Below the pieces are notes generated by a model that saw nothing but the letters and a program-made list of their open reading frames with translations, was not told the DNA's origin and did not search any database. A stretch of 12,472 nucleotides of DNA from Candidatus Latescibacterota bacterium (GTDB taxonomy: Bacteria; Latescibacterota; UBA2968; UBA8231), in NCBI GenBank assembly GCA_021295675.1, contig JAGWBY010000111.1:1-12472 (forward strand). The letters are read 5' to 3'. The translations under genes and the position numbers were made by a program. This document shows, piece after piece, positions 1-6,511 of the stretch. The stretch's first letter is position 1, and every line of letters starts with the position of its first letter.

Positions 1-255
1 CTGGCGCAGGTGGTCGCGGCACAGATTGGCGGCAATCTGGTAGAGCCACGTAGAAAAGCGCTCGGGGTCGCGCAGCCGATGCAACTGGCGATATGCGCGG
101 ATAAAGCTCTGCTGGCAGAGGTCTCGCGCGTCTTCGACATCGCCGCTGTAGCGGAGCGCGAAGCGGTAGAGGCGGCTCTGCCAGCGCCATACCAAGAGAT
201 TGAACGCTTGGTGCTGGCCAGCCCTGAAGCGCAGGATGAGATCGGCGTCGCTCAT
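1..255 (-). CDS. ECF-family RNA polymerase sigma factor, N-terminal part (cut by window edge)
   Basis: The minus strand reads 85 uninterrupted codons from an ATG at 253-255 to the left edge. The protein opens MSDADLILRFRAGQ and continues with the pattern of sigma-70 region 2: an acidic GDVEDARDLCQQSFIRAY segment (residues 38-55) and the FSTWLYQIAANLCRDHLR segment (67-84), the core-binding and -10 recognition helices of ECF (sigma-E/RpoE-like) factors. The linker and region 4 lie outside the window, so the ECF subgroup and any anti-sigma partner cannot be seen. The ATG suits the family's usual start, but the only purine-rich stretch (AAGGA) sits about two bases from it, too close for a normal ribosome site. 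The gene may therefore be nearly leaderless. The assignment is family-level and firm; the regulon is unknown. Confidence 0.87.
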   Translation of the reverse strand, partial: MSDADLILRFRAGQHQAFNLLVWRWQSRLYRFALRYSGDVEDARDLCQQSFIRAYRQLHRLRDPERFSTWLYQIAANLCRDHLRQ

Positions 256-266
256 GTTCCTTATAA

Positions 267-290
267 GACGAGGACCGAGCACAAAAAGTT
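267..290 (-). promoter_or_regulatory. Possible ECF-type promoter, perhaps autoregulatory
   Basis: On the minus strand an AAC (288-290) followed by T-rich sequence is separated by 17 nt from CGTC (267-270). AAC-N16/17-CGTC is the common shape of ECF sigma promoters, and many ECF genes drive their own expression. The inferred transcription start would fall only a few bases before the sigma gene ATG at 255. The motif is short and could occur by chance. Confidence 0.35.
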
Positions 291-362
291 TTACGCGAGG
301 AAAATGTTAGTAAAAAAAGTAGTGGGAAGTTTAGAGCCACTTACGTCATTTACAAGGTGATC

Positions 363-394
363 CGCAGATGGACGCAGATGGACGCAGAATAGGA
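363..394 (+). repeat. Short tandem decamer repeat
   Basis: Two exact copies of the 10-mer CGCAGATGGA (363-372 and 373-382) are followed by a diverged third copy. They lie between the 3' end of the minus-strand hypothetical gene and the upstream region of the sigma gene. Similar decamer-phased repeats are seen between genes in many bacteria; no function is evident. Confidence 0.5.
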
Positions 395-417
395 TGCACA
401 AGACGATCCACCGCTAA

Positions 418-1026
418 TCATTCCACCTTGCTATCGCGCCCCAGCCGCTCCAGCACGTGTACTCCAATCGCGTCAGCGGCCTCGTCCCAGAAGGGGGCCA
501 ACTCGCGGGAGGTAGCCGAGCCGTGCTGTTCGCTGCAGAAGGAAAACGATTCCTCCACTAAGCGGACTTGAGAGTCCCACTGCGTCACTGCGAGAGTGGT
601 TTCAATACAGGGTTTGAGGTCGAGATTTGAGCCAACGAAGCGAAACTCGTCGATGCCGACCCGAAGTTGATAGTCGGGAATCACCAAGGCGTTAGACTCG
701 CGTTCGCGCACGGCCCAGCCAATGGCGTCCAATTCGGGCAGCCGCCGGACCAATGCCGGCACGAGGAATCGCTGAACCTCGCGGACTTGTTCGCGTACAA
801 ACGCTTCGTCCTCGGTGTCAAAAAACAGGAACAGGGGATCGAGCGCGACCTCAAACGGGTTGGTATGGCCGACGACCAAGAAGTGTAGGGGCTGCTTTTC
901 CCGCTCTTGGGGCGCGCTGTTGGCGACCGCCCATGCGAGGGCTCTGAGGATATAGTCGCGGCTCTGGAAGAAGGGCACCTTGGCCTTGCGCGCCACCTTT
1001 TTGATTGTTTTCGTTGGCGAGCACAC
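418..1026 (-). CDS. Hypothetical protein (likely the C-terminal part of a frameshifted gene)
   Basis: This is a 202-codon minus-strand frame from GTG at 1024-1026 to TGA at 418-420. I do not recognise a family. The protein is rich in hydrophobic and acidic segments, with a core around LHFLVVGHTNPFEVALD and LFLFFDTEDEAFVREQVREV, and has no signal peptide or zinc motif of its own. The GTG has a good ribosome site (AAGGAG, 7 nt upstream), so independent translation is possible. It overlaps the 851-1366 frame by 176 nt, however, and the overlapping tail of that frame looks like a non-coding shadow. A single shift in the T5 run at 998-1002 (A5 in the gene sense) would join the two into one secreted protein of about 315-320 residues. 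I favour the single broken gene but cannot exclude two genes. Confidence 0.55.
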   Translation of the reverse strand: MCSPTKTIKKVARKAKVPFFQSRDYILRALAWAVANSAPQEREKQPLHFLVVGHTNPFEVALDPLFLFFDTEDEAFVREQVREVQRFLVPALVRRLPELDAIGWAVRERESNALVIPDYQLRVGIDEFRFVGSNLDLKPCIETTLAVTQWDSQVRLVEESFSFCSEQHGSATSRELAPFWDEAADAIGVHVLERLGRDSKVE

Positions 1027-1366
1027 TGCGGCTCTCCTTGGCCAAATAGGCGATTAGCTTGCTAGCGCGCTCGGGCGCGATGTCTGGCCCGCCCTGCAAA
1101 AGCAACATTTCCCAAGTATCTGTTTCGGCTTCGCGCTGAGCCATTAGTGAGTCGAGCAGTACCTGAAGCCGGGGGCGCAACTCTTCTATGGGAACACCAC
1201 TTTCTTGCGCGATCTTATTTAGGAGGTCTTGCGAATGGCTAGGGGCCTGTTGCGCGAGTTGTTTTTGCAGGGTGGCGTAGAGTATGCGACGCAGCGCTAC
1301 GTCCCCTTGGTCCTCAATGGCCAAGCCGGCGGTGGGCAGCAAGAAGACAATGGCTAAGGCGATCAT
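851..1366 (-). CDS. Secreted hypothetical protein (likely the N-terminal part of the same gene)
   Basis: The reading frame has an ATG at 1364-1366 preceded by AAGGAA about 7 nt upstream, which I prefer to the TTG 18 nt further up. The product begins MIALAIVFLLPTAGLA, a short signal peptide with likely cleavage after the last Ala. A helical, charged region follows (LRRILYATLQKQLAQQ, then PIEELRPRLQVLLDSLMAQREAE in two halves), so it is probably exported to the periplasm. From roughly position 1000 downwards the frame turns into Arg/Pro/Gly-rich sequence typical of out-of-frame reading, while the +1 frame (418-1026) looks protein-like. No homologous family was recognised. The frame runs to a stop at 851-853, but the true product probably continues in the other frame. 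Confidence 0.5.
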   Translation of the reverse strand: MIALAIVFLLPTAGLAIEDQGDVALRRILYATLQKQLAQQAPSHSQDLLNKIAQESGVPIEELRPRLQVLLDSLMAQREAETDTWEMLLLQGGPDIAPERASKLIAYLAKESRSVLANENNQKGGAQGQGALLPEPRLYPQSPRMGGRQQRAPRAGKAAPTLLGRRPYQPV

Positions 1367-1407
1367 AGAACATTTCCTTTGCAAACTGTAGAGTTTAGCC
1401 GAGTAGA

Positions 1408-1974
1408 TTACAGGTCAATCCAGTAGCGCAACTTCTCAATGTACTGCGCGGGTTTGCGGCCCTCGGCGCGGAATGCTTGGCTGGGCATGACCATCGAGCT
1501 TTCGAATTGGCCGCCGTTGTGCTCGATGATCTTGCGCGAGCCAATGTTGTCTGAGTCGCAGGTGACCAGCACGCGGTGCAACCCGATTTCCCGCGATACC
1601 TCCAGCGTCAGGGCGAGGATGGCCTTGCCGTAGCCGCGACACCGCCGCGAGGGTCGGATACTGTAGCCAATGTGCCCGCCGTAGGTAAGCAGATACGGAG
1701 TGCTGAGTTCGGGTCTTATAGAGGTTTGGCCGATGTACTCGCCGTCGTGTACGAGCCAGAGTACCCGATCTGGGTACCGCACCCGCAAACCTGTCTCCTC
1801 GGCAAGAGCCTTGAGGTCGCGCACGAATTGCGGGAACTGGTCGGCGAGGGCGTCGCTGTCGTAGCCGAGGGACCGGGCGTACGTCGAGTCGAAACGACCT
1901 TCGGCCAAAAATTCGGCCGCGCCCGCTAGGAAGCTATCCCGGTACAGGACGGAGGGGGAGACGAGGGATTGCAT
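1408..1974 (-). CDS. GNAT-family N-acetyltransferase
   Basis: This 188-residue protein has the GNAT fold. The acetyl-CoA pyrophosphate loop (motif A) is RCRGYGKA at residues 111-118, after the strand GGHIGYSIRPSRR. It is followed by VLVTCDSDNIGSRKIIEHNGG (136-155, motif B region), where the Asn after the fourth strand and the SRKIIEHNGG helix are typical of COG3981-like acetyltransferases. These transfer an acetyl group from acetyl-CoA to a small molecule or protein amine in the cytoplasm; the acceptor cannot be predicted. Length and frame look complete. The start ATG at 1972-1974 lies directly beside an AGGAT-phased repeat, and no clear Shine-Dalgarno site is visible. The neighbouring secreted protein is on the same strand 41 nt downstream, but no functional link is evident. 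Confidence 0.85.
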   Translation of the reverse strand: MQSLVSPSVLYRDSFLAGAAEFLAEGRFDSTYARSLGYDSDALADQFPQFVRDLKALAEETGLRVRYPDRVLWLVHDGEYIGQTSIRPELSTPYLLTYGGHIGYSIRPSRRCRGYGKAILALTLEVSREIGLHRVLVTCDSDNIGSRKIIEHNGGQFESSMVMPSQAFRAEGRKPAQYIEKLRYWIDL

Positions 1975-1981
1975 GATGGAC

Positions 1982-2015
1982 CAGGATGAGCAGGATTAGA
2001 TAGGATGGACAGGAT
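1982..2015 (+). repeat. AGGAT-phased intergenic repeat
   Basis: The hexamers CAGGAT (1982), CAGGAT (1991), TAGGAT (2001) and CAGGAT (2010) recur every 9-10 bases, ending just past 2015. On the other strand this is an ATCCTG-type tandem pattern of a kind familiar between genes in many environmental bacterial genomes. It lies 8 nt from the GNAT start codon. No function is established. Confidence 0.45.
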
Positions 2016-2117
2016 TTTGTTGGAGTGGGAGCAAAGTAGGGAGTGGGAGATAGACCGTCAACTTGGCGGCGCGCTTGCCCATTCGCAGGCACATGTCTTA
2101 TCAGAATCGCCGTAAGA

Positions 2118-2137
2118 CTGCCTGCTTTAGCTGGCAG
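2118..2137 (+). repeat. Left-end subterminal hairpin of the tnpB element
   Basis: CTGCC (2118-2122) pairs with GGCAG (2133-2137). After a T-T mismatch, GC (2124-2125) pairs with GC (2130-2131) around a TTTA loop. A second inverted repeat, GTCTTA (2095-2100) with TAAGAC (2113-2118), abuts it on the outer side. Imperfect hairpins of this kind are what TnpA recognises at IS200/IS605 ends. Confidence 0.6.
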
Positions 2138-2226
2138 ATGCAAGGCGTGTTTTGAGTGATGGGCACATAGTGCCCGCGAGCGAGAAACATCTTGACAAGG
2201 GAACACTTTATGCAGAGATCAAATAT

Positions 2227-3345
2227 ATGCACAAAGTATTCAAATATCGGCTGTACCCCACGCACAAACAACGGTCTGTGCTGTGCAAGCATCTTGAGGC
2301 CTGTCGTCGTCTCTACAACACGTTTGTATGTGACCGAGTCCAAGCCTTTGAGCAACGCGGTGCGTCGCTGAGCATGTATGACCAGCTTGGTAAGCTGCCC
2401 TTTCTCAAGACGGACTGGCCACCTGTGTCGGATGTGCATAGCCAAGTGCTGCAAAACGTCGGCGTCCGCGTCGATCTGGCGTTCAAGGCGTTCTTCCGTC
2501 GCTGTAAGGCCGGTGAGAATCCGGGCTTTCCGCGCTACAAAGGGGAAGGCCGCTACGACAGCCTCACCTACCCGCAGGCGACCGGCTTCGCCCTCAAGGG
2601 GCGGTATCTTCGTCTGGGTAAGGTGGGACTGGTCAAAGTGCGCCAGCATAGAGAGCTTGAGGGAAATTCTAAGACCTGCACGGTGCGCCGCAGTGCCACC
2701 GGCAAGTGGTATGCCACCATCGTCTGCGACGTGGAAGCCAAAGCATTGCCGGAGAGCACTGAGGCTGTGGGTATCGACGTAGGACTGGAGAAGTTTGCTA
2801 CGCTGTCGTCGGGCCAGCAGATAGCTAATCCGCGGTTCTTTCGCCAGGAAGAGCACGAGCTGGCCAAAGCGCAGCGCAAGCTCTCTCTTGCCGACAAAGG
2901 CACACCGGAACGAGCCAAGGCCCGTAAGATCGTCGCCCGCGTCCATGAGCGCATTCGTTTTAAGCGCCATGACTTTGCTCACCAGTTGGCTCGTCGGTTG
3001 GTCAACCACTACGGCTTGATCTCCGTTGAAGACCTGACTATCAATGGCATGGTTCACAACCATTGCCTTTCCAAATCTATCCATGATGCGGCATGGTCGC
3101 AGTTTCGGCAGTGCCTGTCCTACAAAGCGGAAGAAGCTGGTAGGACGATGGTTGCCGTAAACCCGGCCTATACCTCCCAAGATTGTTCCCAGTGTGGGCA
3201 TCGGCATCGTAAGACGTTGTCTGAGCGTGTGCATGTGTGTCCTTGCTGTAGCGTCGTCATGGACCGAGACGAAAACGCCGCACGAAACATCTTGAGATTG
3301 GGACTACAATCTCAGGCTCCAAGCCAAGAAGCCGCCGCGCTTTAG
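2227..3345 (+). CDS. tnpB: TnpB, RNA-guided RuvC endonuclease of an IS605-type element
   Basis: I start it at ATG 2227 (MHKVFKYRLYPTHKQ, the family's usual N-terminus) rather than the TTG 75 nt earlier, giving 372 residues. The N-terminal helix-turn-helix/OrfB region holds KVFKYRLYPT (residues 3-12) and GFPRYKGEGRYDS (100-112). The RuvC nuclease triad appears complete: Asp184 in GIDVGLEKFATL, Glu268 in ISVEDLTINGM, and Asp346/Asp348 in MDRDENAARNIL. The zinc ribbon has Cys320-x2-Cys323 and Cys338-x2-Cys341 in YTSQDCSQCG and HVCPCC. Proteins of this family bind a reRNA made from the element's 3' end and cut DNA matching its guide beside a target-adjacent motif, which helps retain the element after transposition; they are ancestral to Cas12. 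Nothing suggests inactivation, in contrast to several neighbouring genes. The last codons overlap RNA-like hairpins. Confidence 0.94.
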   Translation: MHKVFKYRLYPTHKQRSVLCKHLEACRRLYNTFVCDRVQAFEQRGASLSMYDQLGKLPFLKTDWPPVSDVHSQVLQNVGVRVDLAFKAFFRRCKAGENPGFPRYKGEGRYDSLTYPQATGFALKGRYLRLGKVGLVKVRQHRELEGNSKTCTVRRSATGKWYATIVCDVEAKALPESTEAVGIDVGLEKFATLSSGQQIANPRFFRQEEHELAKAQRKLSLADKGTPERAKARKIVARVHERIRFKRHDFAHQLARRLVNHYGLISVEDLTINGMVHNHCLSKSIHDAAWSQFRQCLSYKAEEAGRTMVAVNPAYTSQDCSQCGHRHRKTLSERVHVCPCCSVVMDRDENAARNILRLGLQSQAPSQEAAAL

Positions 3346-3356
3346 CCGGCAGAGTA
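3291..3356 (+). ncRNA. Candidate reRNA (omega RNA) 3' scaffold and right-end hairpin
   Basis: Two hairpins overlap the end of tnpB. The first pairs CTTGAGATTG (3291-3300) with CAATCTCAGG (3307-3316) around a 6-nt loop, ten pairs including one T-G. The second pairs GCCG (3334-3337) and GC (3339-3340) with GC (3345-3346) and CGGC (3347-3350) around TTTA, with C3338 bulged; its loop contains part of the tnpB stop. In studied TnpB systems the reRNA scaffold comes from the tnpB 3' end and right end, and the guide is the flanking sequence just beyond. Here the guide would lie downstream of about 3356. The RNA itself is inferred; its 5' end is not visible and probably lies further upstream. Confidence 0.42.
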
Positions 3357-3469
3357 GTCACTAATTGTCTAATTTATAAATAGCGCCTCCCTTGGGGATC
3401 GGCAGGCCAACGGCGCACCGATGGGGCCAAAGTGTTTGAGTTAGCTTTTATACAACGAAACGAACAACC

Positions 3470-3967
3470 ATGAGCGAAATCGTCCAGCTCAACGAGATCT
3501 CGGTCGGCGCGATTCTCCGCAACATAGCACCAGCCAGACTCTACGAAGAAGCGCTGCGCCACGAGCGCGGATCCATCATTTCCGACCAAGGCGCGCTCGT
3601 GGTTTCCTCGGGCGATAAAACTGGGCGTAGCCCTAGCGACAAGCGCATCGTCTTCGACCCGCAAAGCAGCGCTGACATCTGGTGGGGCGCAGTAAACATC
3701 AAGCTCCAAGAGCACACCTTTATGATCAACCTAGCGCGCGCCATCGACTATCTCAATACCTGCGAGCAGTTGTACGTGGTCGATGGATTCGCCGGCTGGG
3801 ATCCCCAATATCGGCTCAAAATCCGCGTGATTTGCTCACAACATGCTCATCCGCCCATCCGAGGACGAACTAGCCCAATTCGGAACGCCGGATTTTACCA
3901 TCTACAACGCCGGCCGCTTTCCGGCCAATCGCTACACTTCGGAGATGACCTCCACGACCAGCATTGA
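3470..3967 (+). CDS. pckA: Phosphoenolpyruvate carboxykinase (ATP), N-terminal part of a frame-broken gene
   Basis: PckA converts oxaloacetate and ATP to phosphoenolpyruvate, CO2 and ADP, the first committed step of gluconeogenesis, in the cytoplasm. The start ATG at 3470 gives [18 protein letters not shown]. Family landmarks follow: [18 protein letters not shown] (residues 41-58), containing the substrate-binding Arg of the GRSPxDK motif, then DIWWG and [17 protein letters not shown]. Homology holds to Arg-Val-Ile-Cys (codon at 3833-3835). The remaining 44 codons to the stop at 3965-3967 are out of frame. By comparison with the E. coli enzyme about nine residues are missing before [12 protein letters not shown], which resumes at 3837 in the +1 frame; roughly 26 nt are lost. 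No obvious Shine-Dalgarno site precedes the ATG. The right end of the tnpB element lies only about 115 nt upstream. Confidence 0.87.
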   Translation: MSEIVQLNEISVGAILRNIAPARLYEEALRHERGSIISDQGALVVSSGDKTGRSPSDKRIVFDPQSSADIWWGAVNIKLQEHTFMINLARAIDYLNTCEQLYVVDGFAGWDPQYRLKIRVICSQHAHPPIRGRTSPIRNAGFYHLQRRPLSGQSLHFGDDLHDQH

Positions 3968-5021
3968 CCTGAGCTTCGAGCGCAGGGAAATGGTGATTTT
4001 GGGAACTGAGTACGCGGGCGAAATGAAAAAGGGCGTGTTCACGGTGATGAACTTCCTCATGCCCAAAGCCGGCCTGCTGCCCATGCACTGTTCGGCCAAT
4101 GCGGGAACCAGCGGCGACACTGCGCTGTTCTTTGGCTTGTCGGGCACGGGCAAGACCACGCTCTCGACCAATCCGCAGCGGCAATTAATTGGCGACGACG
4201 AGCACGTCTGGAGCGCGGAGGGAATCTTCAACATCGAAGGCGGCTGCTATGCCAAGTGCATTGACTTAACCCCAGAGCAAGAGCCGGAGATCTTTCGCGC
4301 CATTCGCTTCGGCACAGTCTTGGAAAACGTCGTTTGCGCGGAGGAAAGCCGCCGCGTCAATTACGACGACGACTCGATTACCGAAAACACCCGCGCAGCC
4401 TATCCCATCGACTACATCCCCAACGCGATGATCCCCTGCACCGGTCGCCATCCACGCGACATCATCTTCCTCACTTGCGATGCCTTCGGCGTGCTGCCGC
4501 CGGTCAGCCGCCTGACGCCCGACCAAGCCATGTATCACTTTATGAGCGGGTACACGGCCAAAGTCGCTGGCACTGAGATGGGCGTTACCGAGCCAGAGGC
4601 AACGTTTTCAGCTTGCTTTGGCGCGGCCTTCATGGTCTGGCACCCAAACAAGTACGCCGCTCTGCTGGCCGACAAGATTCGCGCCCACAACGCACAGGTT
4701 TGGCTGGTCAACACGGGCTGGACGGGCGGGCCGTACGGCGTGGGGACGCGCCTTTCGCTCCAGCATACTCGGGCGATTATCAGTGCGATTCACGCCGGGG
4801 TCTTGGCCGACGCGCCCACAGAGCGGGACCCGCGCTTCGGCTTTGACGTGGTGTGCGCGTGTCCGGGTGTGCCCAGCGAGCAGATGGTGCCTCGGCAAAC
4901 TTGGGCCGACGGGGCCGCCTATGACGAGCGCGCTGGCCAACTCGCCGAGTTGTTCAAGGCGAACTTCACCGCCTTTGCGGACGGAGCTTCGGCGGCTATG
5001 AAGCGGGCCGGGCCGGCATGA
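3843..5021 (+). CDS. pckA: Phosphoenolpyruvate carboxykinase (ATP), C-terminal catalytic part
   Basis: This continues pckA after the break; homology starts at His-Asn (3837-3842), just before the ATG used here. It carries the catalytic core. MHCSANAG precedes the P-loop (kinase-1a) [11 protein letters not shown] at residues 98-108, and the kinase-2 / metal site is LIGDDEH (115-121). [14 protein letters not shown], the [13 protein letters not shown] segment and [15 protein letters not shown] follow in the usual order, and the gene ends normally at TGA 5019-5021. The GPYGVGTR version of the loop is of the type seen outside the enterobacterial enzymes. Both parts plus about nine lost residues give about 525 residues, the normal size. 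As it stands neither fragment would be an active enzyme, because the N-terminal substrate-binding domain is separated. The ATG at 3843 is an internal Met rather than a likely natural start. Confidence 0.88.
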   Translation: MLIRPSEDELAQFGTPDFTIYNAGRFPANRYTSEMTSTTSIDLSFERREMVILGTEYAGEMKKGVFTVMNFLMPKAGLLPMHCSANAGTSGDTALFFGLSGTGKTTLSTNPQRQLIGDDEHVWSAEGIFNIEGGCYAKCIDLTPEQEPEIFRAIRFGTVLENVVCAEESRRVNYDDDSITENTRAAYPIDYIPNAMIPCTGRHPRDIIFLTCDAFGVLPPVSRLTPDQAMYHFMSGYTAKVAGTEMGVTEPEATFSACFGAAFMVWHPNKYAALLADKIRAHNAQVWLVNTGWTGGPYGVGTRLSLQHTRAIISAIHAGVLADAPTERDPRFGFDVVCACPGVPSEQMVPRQTWADGAAYDERAGQLAELFKANFTAFADGASAAMKRAGPA

Positions 5022-5078
5022 GGGATTTGCCACATAACAAAACTACTCACTGATGTTGCACGGACTTCTTGGGTATAG

Positions 5079-5149
5079 GATGCTTCGCTTGCGCTCAGCA
5101 TGACAAAGAAGAACGCCAGCCGCTGTCATGCTGAGCGAAGCGAAGCATC
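5079..5149. repeat. Long palindromic intergenic repeat (hairpin)
   Basis: The left arm (5079-5105) and right arm (5124-5149) are complementary over 26 bases, with one extra G bulged in the left arm at about 5091 and an 18-nt loop between. The right arm contains TGTCATGCTGAGCGAAGCG. Palindromes with this core are widely scattered between genes in diverse bacteria. Placed between pckA and ahcY, the RNA hairpin could act as a terminator or an mRNA 3' stabiliser, but it has no T-tract; a REP-like mobile origin is also possible. Confidence 0.75.
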
Positions 5150-5204
5150 TCATATCCGGGCCTGTGCGTAACATCACTTACTCATCACCCATAAGGAGAA
5201 ATCA

Positions 5205-6128
5205 ATGGAGATCGCGGCACAAAAAACCGGCGACCTAGACTATAAGGTCGCCGACTTATCCCTAGCTGAATGGGGTCGGCAGGAGATCATTCTCGCCGAG
5301 CAAGAGATGCCCGGGCTGATGGCCCTGCGCGAAGAGTACGGAGCCGCCCAACCGCTTGCAGGTGCGCGGATCGCCGGTTCCCTGCACGCGACGATTCAGA
5401 CCGCCGTGCTCATCGAGACGCTCACCGCGCTTGGGGCACAGGTGCGCTGGTGCTCGTGCAACATCTTCTCGACCCAAGACCACGCGGCCGCGGCCCTCGC
5501 CGTTACCGGCATCCCAATCTTTGCCTGGAAGGGCGAGACCGAGGAAGATTACTGGTGGTGTACCGAGCAAACCCTGCGCTGGCCCGACGGTGCTGGCCCC
5601 AACCTGATTCTCGACGACGGCGGCGACCTGACCAAATGGATCCACGAGAAGCACCCAGAGCTTTTGCCGGGTCTCCGTGGCATCTCCGAGGAGACGACTA
5701 CTGGCGTCCACCACCTCTACCAGATGCTCGAAGTCGGGACGCTCGCCGTGCCAGCCATCAACGTCAACGACAGCGTCACCAAGTCGAAGTTCGACAACCT
5801 CTACGGCTGCCGCGAGTCGCTGGCCGACGGCATCAAGCGCGCTACCGACATAATGATCGCCGGCAAGATCGTGGTGGTAGCCGGGTACGGCGATGTCGGC
5901 AAGGGATGCGCCGACGCCATGCGCGGCTTGGGCGCGCGGGTGATCGTCACCGAGATCGATCCGATCTGCGCGCTGCAGGCAGCCATGGAAGGCTACGAGG
6001 TCAAAAAGATGGACGACGCCATTGCCGAGGGCGATATATTCGTTACGGCAACGGGGTGCCGCGACATCATTCGCATCGACCAAATGGAGCGGATGAAAGA
6101 CGGAGCCATCATCTGCAACATTGAGTAG
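5205..6128 (+). CDS. ahcY: Adenosylhomocysteinase, N-terminal part of a frame-broken gene
   Basis: AhcY reversibly hydrolyses S-adenosyl-L-homocysteine to adenosine and homocysteine using bound NAD+, relieving product inhibition of methyltransferases. The ATG at 5205 has AAGGAG six bases upstream. Catalytic residues by family alignment are His61 ([10 protein letters not shown]), Asp137 ([10 protein letters not shown]), Glu162 ([10 protein letters not shown]), and Lys193, Asp197, Asn198 and Cys202 in [16 protein letters not shown]. The NAD+ Rossmann loop is GYGDVGKG (227-234), with Glu250 at the end of the next strand. Homology stops at Cys-Asn-Ile (codon 6120-6122). The expected GHFDNEID is missing, about 22 nt, and the frame runs into TAG at 6126-6128. 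The missing block includes the conserved His-Phe-Asp-Asn near the active site, so the literal product would be defective. Confidence 0.92.
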   Translation: MEIAAQKTGDLDYKVADLSLAEWGRQEIILAEQEMPGLMALREEYGAAQPLAGARIAGSLHATIQTAVLIETLTALGAQVRWCSCNIFSTQDHAAAALAVTGIPIFAWKGETEEDYWWCTEQTLRWPDGAGPNLILDDGGDLTKWIHEKHPELLPGLRGISEETTTGVHHLYQMLEVGTLAVPAINVNDSVTKSKFDNLYGCRESLADGIKRATDIMIAGKIVVVAGYGDVGKGCADAMRGLGARVIVTEIDPICALQAAMEGYEVKKMDDAIAEGDIFVTATGCRDIIRIDQMERMKDGAIICNIE

Positions 6129-6136
6129 CCGAACTA

Positions 6137-6505
6137 GTGGGCTATCGCGGAATTGAGCGCGTTGAGATCAAACCGCAAGTCGATAAGTTCACTTTCCCCG
6201 ATGGACGCAGCGTCATCCTGTTGGCCGAGGGCCGCCTAGTCAACCTCGGCTGCGCCACCGGGCATCCTTCTTTTGTCATGTCCAATTCATTTACCAACCA
6301 AGTCTTGGCGCAGATGGAACTCTACAACCACCACGAGCAGTATCCAGTTGGCGTGTACATGTTGCCCAAGCACCTCGACGAGAAGGTGGCGCGTCTCCAC
6401 CTGCAAAAGTTAGGGGTCGAAATCGACGAACTAGACGACGGCCAAGCCGCGTATTTGGGTATCCCAGTGGAAGGCCCCTACAAGCCGGAGCACTATCGCT
6501 ACTAG
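6137..6505 (+). CDS. ahcY: Adenosylhomocysteinase, C-terminal part
   Basis: Coding resumes in the +1 frame at Val-Ala-Glu-Leu (GTA at 6125), before the GTG used here. [37 protein letters not shown] and [17 protein letters not shown] follow. The carboxy end is [10 protein letters not shown], the conserved SAHH terminus whose Lys and Tyr from one subunit close the NAD+ site of its neighbour in the tetramer. The stop TAG at 6503-6505 is six bases before the mnmA ATG, so ahcY and mnmA are probably co-transcribed. Joining both parts with the lost eight codons gives about 440 residues, normal for bacteria. There is no ribosome site for separate translation. Confidence 0.9.
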   Translation: MGYRGIERVEIKPQVDKFTFPDGRSVILLAEGRLVNLGCATGHPSFVMSNSFTNQVLAQMELYNHHEQYPVGVYMLPKHLDEKVARLHLQKLGVEIDELDDGQAAYLGIPVEGPYKPEHYRY

Positions 6506-6511
6506 CATCCC

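Larger units (their letters stand above)
2095..3356 (+). mobile_element. tnpB-only insertion element, IS200/IS605 (IS1341-like) type
   Basis: The element holds a single intact tnpB flanked by imperfect hairpins with the same TTTA loop. The left hairpin is at 2118-2137 and the right one at 3334-3350, overlapping the tnpB stop. A 15-base stretch around each loop (2124-2138 and 3339-3353) matches at 14 positions and is in the same orientation, as expected for subterminal structures of single-strand-transposed IS200/IS605 elements rather than inverted terminal repeats of DDE elements. No TnpA (Y1 tyrosine transposase) is present, so movement would need a transposase elsewhere. Exact tips are not determined; the coordinates mark the outermost structure I can support. 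It sits between the GNAT gene and pckA. Confidence 0.7.

Noticed and set aside
10..360. Plus-strand frame of 116 codons over the sigma gene
   Set aside because: The opposite strand gives a clear ECF sigma region 2, so this is its shadow running into AT-rich upstream DNA.
2101..3234. Long minus-strand frame (377 codons) opposite tnpB
   Set aside because: It is the antisense shadow of an intact TnpB with all catalytic motifs; the antisense product shows no family features.
5150..5204. Possible SAH riboswitch before ahcY
   Set aside because: No match to the conserved SAH riboswitch core was seen; only the palindromic repeat and a normal ribosome site are present.
5262..6083. Minus-strand frame of 273 codons opposite ahcY
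   Set aside because: The plus strand encodes conserved adenosylhomocysteinase; high GC leaves long antisense frames open by chance.
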